Below, one piece after another: positions 1-9,540 of a stretch of 64,000 nucleotides of DNA. Made by a program: the position numbers and the translations under genes. Each line of letters opens with the position of its first letter. Positions within the stretch are counted from its first letter, which is position 1. The notes under the pieces were generated by a model. The model saw only the letters and a list, made by a program, of their open reading frames with translations. It did not search any database and was not told the DNA's origin. The stretch comes from Rotaria macrura (taxonomy: Eukaryota; Rotifera; Eurotatoria; Philodinida; Philodinidae), in assembly GCA_900239685.1 (NCBI GenBank), contig OENT01000644.1:25387-89386 (forward strand). Direction: 5' to 3'.

Positions 1-1104
1 TTTGCCTCCGGCATCTTTAGATACATCTTTTGAATCACTAAATATGTATGAATTAATATGAGAAACAAACTCATTCAAAAGGCTGCTTACCTTTTATGAC
101 GAACATTCTGTGCTTGAACGGTCGCCTAATATACAAGACAAAAAAAATGAAACATAAATACTCAAGATATAGACGAGAAAAATTTGTACCCGAATTATTG
201 ATGATTGCTCATGACTAATTCGTGGTGTCAAATGTTTGAGACATGCATTGAAAACTCGTCGTTGAACGAACATTGTTTTTGTTAACAGTGATAAAAATTG
301 TGAACAGATCTGAAAAGAACAGTAAAATAAATGTGTTGTTTACCATCTTTTATATATTAAAGTTCATGATGATGCAATATGCACCCTATGACCATGTTAT
401 ATAATCAGTACGTTAGGGCAAGTAAGTTTATGGTATACACCGGAAATGACAACAACTTGCTAACGACTCTCAAATTGAATCAGATCTTACTTGGAGTTGG
501 ACCAAGTAACAAACACCCGCACCCTAATGAAACATAGAACTATTGTAATTAGAAAATAAAAAATAAACAAATGAAATGATGATGATTCCTCCATCCTCCA
601 CTATCGGAACAGTATAACTTATAATCTAGGACACTTCAAACTAGTTACGTAGATGCCGCTCGATTTCGGTCTATATGAAGACATTGTAAAGTCTGAAAAC
701 AATCAAGTGTATTGTGAGATGATATAGGCACATTTTTATGTCGTAGTCAAAAACGTTTTTCTATTAAACTATTCATGTGCGAAAGATGTCGTGATGTGGA
801 ATAAACATGTTTCGAAATTCATATTGCGAATCGTATACATTCAGTCAAGTTTTTCCTTCATAATATGCCGTGTGAAGAGATAACGAGTCATATTCACTGT
901 TTGGAAGTGGTTCATTTTTCTTTGATAAAACTTCGATTGTCATACGAGAGTTAAAACAATCTCGTTCATGGTTCGAGTGTGTGAAATACATGGTAAGGAA
1001 TAGAAAAAATAAAATATAATTCCATACTCCAAGTGTACGCAACAGAAAACAATCTCATTCATCTTTTATTCTTAGACTTTCAAATGATCATGTAAAACTA
1101 CATT
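1..1104. other. Intergenic, nothing recognised
   Basis: AT-rich sequence without a convincing coding segment. The only longer open frame (845-1042, minus) has no family resemblance. The 3' end of the neighbouring minus-strand peptidase gene lies at 1105. Confidence 0.6.
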
Positions 1105-1947
1105 CTAAGTGAAACTAGAAGGAGTAGCGATGCTACCAACATATTCCCAGTGCCATGGTTCAGATTGAACTGTACGTTTGAATCCATATCGGTGTCCATT
1201 ATTTTTCAACCATTGGTAAACAGTGCTTCCACCACAGTTGGGTGTAGCACCAGTTTGTGAACCACAATTAGTATTTAAATCAAGAGCAACACCTCTACCA
1301 TGGTTTGATGTGCCTGGTCGAGCTGCTAAATTACCATTGTTACAGAGTTTTGTTTGATAACAATTCCAGAAGTATTCTTGTCGGGCGACTGTACGAAAAC
1401 CTGAAGCAATGGTGATGGTAACACCTGCTTGTTTAGCAGCTGTAGCCATCGTGTCGAAGGCACAAGCTGTAGCAGTGGTCATTGTATTATCGGATGCTGT
1501 TGGAGCATCTCGGTAAATAGCCGGATTAGTCAGATGATGCTTTTGTATTTTGACTACTTTATACATCACATTCCTATTGCCGTTGATCGAACTAACGACT
1601 GCACCTGCATAACTTCTACAAGTTCCTTCACGAGAAACCCATGAACTAATACCGGCAGCGACGCAACACTGAATGTTAGTAGCACCACGGCAATAGCCAG
1701 ATACAGGTGTACCAGCACAGGATGTGGTTGGAATACAAATTCCACTTCGTCCGTTGACAGCGCAGGCAGTTCCTTGTGGAATACAGCATTGAATGTTAGC
1801 AGCACCATGGCAATAGCCAGGAACGGATTTGCCTTTACACGAAGTCGTTGAGATACAAGTGCCTCTCGCATTTTGAACTGTACATACTGTTTGTGCTAAT
1901 GAAACTAGAGGCCAGAGCACAAGTAGGCAAGTTAATCCTAGTAACAT
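1105..1947 (-). CDS. Secreted M15 (VanY-like) peptidase with two Cys-rich modules, copy 1
   Basis: Intronless frame of 280 residues from an ATG at 1947. Residues 1-19 form a signal peptide (LVLWPLVSLAQ). Two six-cysteine modules follow at about 22-55 and 62-95, each ending in NIQCC. A linker leads to a C-terminal peptidase M15 domain (about 145-272) with the family's zinc and catalytic signature: SNHGRGVALD (H216, D223) and EPWHWEY (E263, H266). M15 enzymes are DD- or LD-carboxypeptidases and endopeptidases that cleave peptidoglycan peptides, so an extracellular role in digesting bacteria or in defence is inferred. The modules look like small disulphide-rich, possibly wall-binding, units that I cannot name. 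The lack of introns, while the other long genes here are intron-rich, and the bacterial-type fold fit acquisition by transfer. A paralogue lies at 5226-6074; the 3' halves are almost identical. Confidence 0.9.
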   Translation of the reverse strand: MLLGLTCLLVLWPLVSLAQTVCTVQNARGTCISTTSCKGKSVPGYCHGAANIQCCIPQGTACAVNGRSGICIPTTSCAGTPVSGYCRGATNIQCCVAAGISSWVSREGTCRSYAGAVVSSINGNRNVMYKVVKIQKHHLTNPAIYRDAPTASDNTMTTATACAFDTMATAAKQAGVTITIASGFRTVARQEYFWNCYQTKLCNNGNLAARPGTSNHGRGVALDLNTNCGSQTGATPNCGGSTVYQWLKNNGHRYGFKRTVQSEPWHWEYVGSIATPSSFT

Positions 1948-4900
1948 TGTTTCTTGATTGATTAAAAAAGAGTATGAATATTGGATTCTTTGTGATTTTT
2001 GAAAAGTACGAATAGCTTTTTTAAGGTCGCATGATAATTTCGATACGATTTCGTTTTATCATATCCGATTTCAGTCTCATGATAATCGAATGAAAAAGGA
2101 TGTAGAGTAGCCTTAATCTAATGTTTTGTTGTGTTGATGTTCCAATACAATGAAACGAAAACTACAATATTTTCAACAGTGCTTATTAACGGTTCACTGA
2201 ATTGTTATCTAATTTATAATATATAGATTATATTAGTATTAAAATCAAGGACTTCTTAGCAGTACGTAGATTTTCCTAGTCTACGAATACTGACGATATG
2301 AAATAATCACAGTCTTATAATCAGTGATTTTTCTTTGAATTTAATTAGACACATACAAGATTGATTTCACTTATGTCTAGAGTGATAATTACCAAATTTT
2401 CAGTATTTTAATTTGTGACATAAAACATTAATCATTGTACGAATTTCCTAAATTCAACCATTGACTCATAAAGTTGTTGGGTCGAGACATAAGTGCACAA
2501 GTATGTGTTCATGTCTACATATGTGTGTGAGACTTTAATAGTAACATCTATTCCCAAGTCAAAATGCGATAGAGTTACATCAGTCACAGATTCTTCTACG
2601 TTCATGTCAGATCACGATTCAATATTGTGTTCGATCATTCAAGATCACACGAAAAATCCTGGTCTCAGTAATCTTAGATTAAGTTTAACAGTACGAAATT
2701 CGTACAATATTCAACAATATGATTGTATATATGCTCAGAAGATCATAGAGTTGAATTCAGTATAATTTACCAATCCCTTTTCATACTGTAGAACTTAGTA
2801 GACCTTCACATATTGAGAGTGATAGAACCTTCCTCTGAAAGTCAATACACAATCTGAAAACAGACATAGACACATTAGAAGATGGTGTCAACTACAACTG
2901 CACAAACTTCCTAAAGCGTCCACCCAATTTATTCTCTTGTATAAAACTAATATCCTTAAGTCAATAGACTTATATCTATACTGTAACTCAAATGGTCCTA
3001 TATTTATTCTCTTGTTTCTTCACCTTTATACCTATAAATATTTGCCTAAGACCTTATTCCTTACCAGTGTATCTATGTTCTTAAACTAGTAGTTATACCT
3101 TCATAGCTGTACTCGCGTATTTGTAAACGTATAGTGTTCGATATATCACCTTGATACTATCATTTGAAATTTCATTTATGATCTATTTATCACCTCAACA
3201 GGCAATTAAGTATGTGTTGATTGGCTTTGCTACTGTTTAAGTTTATCTTTTTTTTATTCTTTATTCGGGTTCTCCAATGTTCTTTATTGATCCTACCTGA
3301 AATTCCATTTTACCTCCACAGACTGTCGGGCATCGATATACTTCCGACTATGGTTGATATCACTTTTTATGTATCTGCTTCTACAAGGGATAAATTTATA
3401 CCATTTATTTACGATGATTATCTTCTGTAATTGGTTGTGGTATAGTACGTAGTTATAGTTAAATATCATTGTCGAAGGTTGTTGTAGACCTACATCTTTG
3501 CAGTTGCACATGATGGATATTATTTTATGTTTATTTGTGGCTATTGCTAGGAATGTCTATGAGTAAATTATTTTGTTTGCAAAAATAAATAATAATAAAT
3601 GTATGAACTCGTAGAATTAAAATAAATAGAGTTAAACACAGTCTTGTCACAGATGAAATAAGGATAAATAAATTCTTTACATTTCAAAAGACTTACTAAG
3701 TAGAGAGAAACTTTGTATTGTCTTATATGTGCTCATGAAACAAATCATTAACGAAATTCGTTGGTCTATAAGAAACTGAATCTTTTATTTTTACAAAGTA
3801 GTTCACAAAAGTGTATAATATAATTTGTCCAAATGAAATACATCCAACAGATTACTGCATAGATTTTTACATGTAACAACTTATTCTTATTAATATCAAG
3901 TGTCGAAGTCATTTTGATAGTAGGTGAGAATATCGATCAACATTTCTCACCGTTACACAATGTTCATTCTCTTTCCCTATCATTTGAAAAAATCTTTAAC
4001 TGTTATTTATTTTGTCTCTATTTTTCAATGTTAAAAATTCATTTATCTTTAATCAATCAATATAAAGATTTAATTATTTTTTTTTGTTTATTTTTCAAGA
4101 AAAAAAAACATTTTTTCATCTGTATATATATTCTATTGCTACATAGTAGATAAAGTTAAGATACTGTGAATTTCGAAATTTACATTCATTGCCTGAAACT
4201 TGCTATCTCCTCGCATTCATTTATTTTTGCTCAATGTTACAAGTGCATTTTCTAATAAAACGAACTGCAGCACGATGTTTGAGTATTCATGATTTTGAAG
4301 AAGCTGAATCTTAATTGATGCACAGTGACTGTAAATGAACGTTTGCATATTATTCTCCGTATTACTGTATATGATTGATACTGAGAAAATTTTACAGACC
4401 TATTTGAGAAGAGAATTTATTTGATCTTGTATAATCCTATCCAATACTATAATAGTTATTTTCGTGTTAAGATTCTTTCAAAATTTTCGCTTTGATTTAA
4501 TATTAAATATCAGCCAAAGTCTTCGATCGACTGTGAATATACGTAGGATGTCAATCAATCCTATCTTAAATTCTTGTAAAAACATTTTGTATGCATATGA
4601 TGATACAATATCTTGCACCATGTGATGCCAGAGTTTTTGAACTGGATTGTAATCTTAGCGATGGTCTGAATTCAATCTCATTCTTCTATGTTTAATTTTA
4701 ACCTTATCCAATTATTTAAAAGAATATGTGCCACATACATGAGTCTTAAAATTGATGTCAGTTCCAATCAATCTATTTTCATTCACAACAATCATTGAGG
4801 AATCTGCAGTATTATGAGAAATAACTATTTCACGTCATATAATATCAGCTAAGATATTGCTAGCCTTCAAATTATGATGAAATGTGCAATCCATGAGGCT

Positions 4901-5225
4901 CACTCCCAAAATCACAGAAACTTTGAGGAATATTTCAAAGCGTATTACTTGATTCCAGCCAGAGTTCGCCGCTTATACAAATTTGTATTTTTCCATTAGT
5001 ATAAGCATTTTTACTCTTATGTTTTTGTCACTCAAACATAGTCCATGCTCTGAAATATAGTATTCTTTTAGAAATCTATCAGAAGTCTCAAGTGATAAAG
5101 TGTGTCATGAATAACGACGCATAAAATTATCTCTTTCGCTAGAAACAGGTGTACGTCATTTATTTCATCATAGTAAACATTCTTACAATACGTTTTACGC
5201 TACACCTATTATCTATCATTTGATT
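1948..5225. other. Spacer between the two peptidase copies
   Basis: About 3.3 kb of AT-rich sequence. I found no coding segment with family resemblance, no tRNA and no clear transposon ends. The frame at 2493-2765 (90 residues) and those at 3221-3511 and 3914-4153 have biased, low-complexity or unrecognisable translations. This stretch separates the two peptidase genes, which lie in the same orientation. Confidence 0.5.
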
Positions 5226-6074
5226 TTATTGAAAGGTAGCAGGGGTAGCACCAGCGCCGACATATTCCCAGTGCCATGGTTCAGATTGAACTGTACGTTT
5301 GAATCCATATCGGTGTCCATTATTTTTCAACCATTGGTAAACAGTGCTTCCACCACAGTTGGGTGTAGCACCAGTTTGTGAACCACAATTAGTATTTAAA
5401 TCAAGAGCAGCACCTCTACCATGGTTTGATGTACCTGGTCGAGCTGCTAAATTACCATTGTTACAGAGTTTTGTTTGATAACAATTCCAGAAGTATTCTT
5501 GTCGGGCGACCGTACGAAAACCTGAAGCAATGGTGATGGTAGCACCTGCTTGTTTAGCAGCTGTAGCCATCGTGTCGAAGGCACAAGCTGTAGCAGTGGT
5601 CATTGTATTATCGGATGCTGTTGGTGCATTGGAATATATAGCTGGACTTGAAAGATGTTCTGGTCGAATTTTGACTACCGAATACATGACATTGTTGTTA
5701 CCAGCTATTGAACTTACAGCAGCACCAGTATAACTTCCACAAAGTCCTGCAGGAGAACCTGATGAGCCACCTGCATCGACACAACATTGAATGTTAGCAG
5801 CACCAGGACAGAGACCAGCGACAGATGTACCAGCACAGGATGTGGTTGGAATACAAGTTCCACTTCGTCCGCCGGAATTACAAGCAGTGCCTTGTGGAAT
5901 ACAGCATTGAATGTTAGCAGCACCAGGGCAAAGGCCAGGAACAGATGTGCCTGTACATGAGGCTGTTGCCATACAAGTTCCTTTTGTATTTTGAGCTGTA
6001 CATGCTGTTTGGGCTAATAAAGCCGCAGGTCCGAAGACAAGCAAGCAAGTGAGTGTGAATATCATTGTTTTCAA
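5226..6074 (-). CDS. Secreted M15 (VanY-like) peptidase with two Cys-rich modules, copy 2
   Basis: Intronless, 282 residues from an ATG at 6074. It has a signal peptide (residues 1-22), two six-cysteine modules (about 25-58 and 65-98), a Gly/Ser linker and an M15 domain with SNHGRGAALD (H218, D225) and EPWHWEY (E265, H268). All expected zinc and catalytic residues are present, so the enzyme should be active on peptidoglycan stem peptides; the exact bond cut cannot be read from sequence. It is a paralogue of the gene at 1105-1947. DNA at 5261-5624 matches 1140-1503 with four mismatches, while the signal peptide, modules and linker are far more divergent. A TATA-like box lies about 53 bp upstream of the ATG. 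As with copy 1, a bacterial or other microbial origin is plausible but unproven here. Confidence 0.9.
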   Translation of the reverse strand: MKTMIFTLTCLLVFGPAALLAQTACTAQNTKGTCMATASCTGTSVPGLCPGAANIQCCIPQGTACNSGGRSGTCIPTTSCAGTSVAGLCPGAANIQCCVDAGGSSGSPAGLCGSYTGAAVSSIAGNNNVMYSVVKIRPEHLSSPAIYSNAPTASDNTMTTATACAFDTMATAAKQAGATITIASGFRTVARQEYFWNCYQTKLCNNGNLAARPGTSNHGRGAALDLNTNCGSQTGATPNCGGSTVYQWLKNNGHRYGFKRTVQSEPWHWEYVGAGATPATFQ

Positions 6075-6126
6075 GTTTTTGTTTGAAAGAAAACTGAGAA
6101 TATAGTTTTCTCAAGAATAGATGAGT

Positions 6127-6133
6127 TTATATA
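6127..6133 (-). promoter_or_regulatory. TATA-like box of peptidase copy 2
   Basis: On the minus strand the sequence reads CCTATATAAAC, a good TATA box, about 53 bp upstream of the ATG at 6074. A start site roughly 25-30 nt downstream would leave a short leader. Copy 1 has no equally clear box at the same place, so the two copies may be expressed differently (inference). Confidence 0.5.
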
Positions 6134-8934
6134 GGCTCTATGTCTTGTTTTTGTTCGCATATCAGTTTTCATTGTTTTGATAATTGAATAATGAAAAAGA
6201 AAAGATTAACAGTATATTTGAAGAGATTAGTGAATGCCGATATGGCGACAAGCTCATGCTGATAGTAAATATTTGTCTAAAATATAATGACACGTTTCAA
6301 GAATCTATTAACACGAAATAGATTTGTTTCAGTATACAGCTGATATGTGCACCGAATCTTTTAAAATGTACGAACGCATCCAATTTCTAAGCAAATACTT
6401 AGTGCAAGTTAAATTAGAAATCATGCAAAAACAGAACGCCTACTCCTTTTTGTTGATAGAAAACAAACAAATTATGTTAGAAACAGTACGGAATCATATA
6501 TGATCCATAAAAGTAAAAGAACTGATCGAGTCTGAATACATACAAATTGAATAGCATGGATGAAGTAAAGATGTTCTATAGATTTCTCTTCCTCTTCAAC
6601 ATTCCACAAGATTCTAATTTGGGCAATCTATTCAACTCTTTCTCATGCCATCGGCATTAAAAGAATATTTATTTCTTATACTTTTCAGGTCACAAATAGT
6701 ATATCATATTAAAGCGTCCTACTTATATGTAAGATATAGGTGAAAATTAATAATAGGATTGACATTCAATTATTTTTCTGTGCTTGTAGGAAATAGTTAA
6801 ATCAAAGCTTGATTTAACTTCAAGTTAAATTTGAACAAGTATGTTCAATCATTAAAAAAACGACGCTGACAATGATGTAAATACTGTGCATGTCATTATC
6901 ATCGATGTTTGGGTTTTATTTGAATAATTCCTTTAGAAAGCATATGAAAAACAACAATTCTTCAAGTGAATAGAAAATATTAATTTTTCAACTTTGTAAA
7001 AGATTCTATCCATCAGAAATGCACATGATCAATAAATGAATTCTACAACGAGTAGTCCTGAAAATATTTCATACAAGCATTCATTGGTTGTTGTTTTTTT
7101 TTCAAGGCAAGAAATAGATCAAATAGATTTGATTAATTTTTGTTTTTGATAAGAAAATTTCATATTTGATAACTTGAATTAAGAAATCAATCACACTCAA
7201 ATACTATTGAGCAATGCTAATATTTTTGTATTGTATTATTTTACTGGCAATTAAATATACATGTGTATGTATTGTACCAAGTTCTTTTCCTGATTGTATC
7301 TTAGAAATCAATAAAAATTTTCTATGAAGCAGTACGTATTTTGAAATTCAAAATCTAGATAATCATTTCTTCGTTATGAAAATTGGCTCGAGTAATATCG
7401 ATTGGCCAGAAAATTCTCAGAAACATCACTTTGATCTAGGTATCAGATGTCACTTGAATATGTTTGGACTTTTTGTAGATTTACTGAAAGATTTGATTTC
7501 CGCAACTTTTAAGTTTAGAATATGTTTGCATGTCAAATCAATGTTGAAACTTGAAAAAAAGGAATACCTGAGTTCATATTCCAATCTATTTGATTATGAA
7601 GGTAGATTATCTTCTTACCGACTCTTTAAAAGATATAAAATGTTGATCTTGACTACTGAATAGGCTTCATTGACATTTTCCTATACCGAAACAACAACAG
7701 TAACAACACCAGAATCACACTTACCGGGAAAATCGTCACGAAGTTCACCAGTACAATTTGAACAGTACAGTACTGAATATTTTTTTACTAAACTACAAGA
7801 ACATTTAGTCAACAATATTTCTTTACAATACTATGTAAGTATATATGCATGTTCTACTATTTTCATCAGCAATAAATAATGCTGACTGACACAAAAATAA
7901 ACAGATTCATTTATGCATAAAATTTGTAGATATAGATATATTATGTACATAATCGTAAAAAAACAACGACCGTAATTAACTTTACAAAAAGCAATATTAT
8001 TTTCCAAAGAAATTGAAATAGAAAACGGCCGTTGCGATTTTCTTTCTCCATGGAATTCTATTATATCAATGACTGAATTTTATGGAGACATTTCATTGAT
8101 GTTTTAATATGATCGTAAAATCTTTTAACAAAAAAATTCTTAGAAAAATTTGGATAAGACGAGTCATTCATCTATGACGCTAGATATCTTAATATTGAAT
8201 GAGCCAATGGGAAAAATGAATGTAAAAGGAGAAACATGAATGAAATGAATATCTTATCTCACTTCGACGTACTTCTGATTGATTTCCAAGACAAGTATTT
8301 GTTACGAAAAAAAGAATAGTGTGGAATATTTGACATTGAAATATTTTGAAAGTGGAACAAAGATGAGACAAAAGAGATGGAAAACTAGAAAAAAGTTGGT
8401 CCAACATACAGATTCCAGGATTTCACACACACAAAACAAATAGATTTGAAAAACTGCAGACTAGAAAACTAGCCTCAATCTTCAGTAGTAAACTCATAGT
8501 ACCTTATAATTTTTAATTGAAACCTTTCCAGTGGTTTGACATTTTTATAAAACTCTATTAATACTAAAATTATATTTTCATCGAGTAATAAAAAAACATA
8601 TATATATATATATATATCTGTATGTGTGTGTTTCTTATGTTGAAGTGTATCGAAGTTGACTAGTGAACTATCAAACAATTTATCAGTCTCATTTTTCTTC
8701 CCTTTGAAATCATCAAACTGTATGAGTCGAAATCTTTATTGAACGCACTGCATTGCTCCATTCCAACGTTCGTCCTCACATCGTCATCAACTGAATGCAC
8801 TAACAGTAGTTAGTCATACTGTCTGAATAAGTTGCAGTAAAAAGCGAATTTTCCATCATCATGAGAATTCAATTTTTGACATAGTGAAAACAATTTTTGA
8901 AAATGTTGTCAATGTCAATTTGATGCTATCACTT
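6134..8934. other. Intergenic with one exon-like stretch and a TA/TG microsatellite
   Basis: Mostly AT-rich sequence. The part at 7664-7823 stands out: it is open, rich in Thr, Ser and Pro codons, is preceded by an AG and followed by a GTAAGT donor, so it may be an isolated coding exon of a gene I cannot assemble. A TA run followed by TG repeats lies near 8597-8632. Nothing else was recognised. Confidence 0.4.
7664..7823 (+). other. Possible orphan exon, unrecognised
   Basis: Open stretch after a TAG acceptor-like site, ending at a consensus GTAAGT donor. The translation begins ASLTFSYTETTTV and ends EHLVNNISLQYY; it is Thr/Ser-rich and then amphipathic. No partner exons were found within a few hundred bases on either side, and I recognise no domain. 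It may be a chance open frame in AT-rich DNA. Confidence 0.25.
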
Positions 8935-9540
8935 TAGTCTATCATGCGCGTCACTACTTAGGGCAACTTACCTTTCGCAAGGCGGGCTGCCAAACTGCAA
9001 CTGGAAGGTAAACTTCCAGTCGCACCTATGACTGATTTACACCAACCTAGGCTAAAATGCAGCAAATAAATTTGCATGCAAGTGTTCATGACCAACAACA
9101 CTAAGGATGTTAGCTTTTGTAATCTAGGAGCCTGATCATGATGTCTTTCCGACTTATGAAATGAGGCATGAGGTTGAGCCTCACGACTCTTCTTAGCGGA
9201 TGCTTAATCGCTACCGCCCTCAACGTCAAACCGAGCCCCCATTCGTAGGACATACTCACAGTACCCACCACCTAAGACTACGGACGTCTGGTTTAACCAA
9301 ATGTGTCATCACTCGCCCCGTTTCATGCCTTAGTCGGCACATTGAATTGGAGTGTTTGAGTGAGTTAGTGACCATGAATGCCTGCTTGTCAGCTGTTTAC
9401 CCTCTCATCGATAATTCAGCCAGGGTTAGCCGAAAAACCAACTTGAGGAAGCAGTGCGCGCCACAGCCCGGAGTCGAACCGGGTTTTCCTGATGCAAAAT
9501 CAGGTGTCTTGCCGTTAGACGACTGTGGCTAGTCTATCAT
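8935..9540 (-). repeat. SINE-like insertion with tRNA head and 11-bp target duplication
   Basis: A 584-bp block (8946-9529), clearly richer in G+C than its surroundings, is bracketed by the direct repeat TAGTCTATCAT at 8935-8945 and 9530-9540. Read on the minus strand it starts exactly with a 70-nt tRNA-like sequence and continues as a unique body of about 510 bp that ends ...GTAGTGACGCGC without a poly(A) tail. Near its 3' end is a perfect 8-bp hairpin (9000-9020, ACTGGAAG/CTTCCAGT). A tRNA head at one exact edge, a pol III A/B-box promoter, a non-coding body and a target duplication are the hallmarks of a tRNA-derived SINE. The body matches no SINE family I know. There is no second copy in this window. 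Confidence 0.75.
9460..9529 (-). tRNA. tRNA-Gln(UUG)-like sequence, head of the SINE-like element
   Basis: All four stems pair perfectly: acceptor GCCACAG/CTGTGGC, D stem GTCT/AGAC, anticodon stem CCTGA/TCAGG and T stem CCCGG/CCGGG. The T loop region contains a perfect B box (GGTTCGACTCC). The seven-base anticodon loop TTTTGCA puts UUG at 34-36, which would read Gln CAA codons, but base 37 is C where a purine is normal. No T-run terminator follows directly, so transcription would run into the element body. I read it as the promoter head of a SINE rather than a working tRNA gene, though the perfect cloverleaf leaves the second option open. Confidence 0.6.

Noticed and set aside
2493-2765. 90-codon plus-strand frame between the peptidases
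   Set aside because: No recognisable domain or splice context.
9200-9532. 110-codon plus-strand frame
   Set aside because: It is the reverse translation of the SINE-like element and its tRNA head (the ending PGVEPGFPDAKSGVLPLDDCG is the typical shadow of a tRNA).
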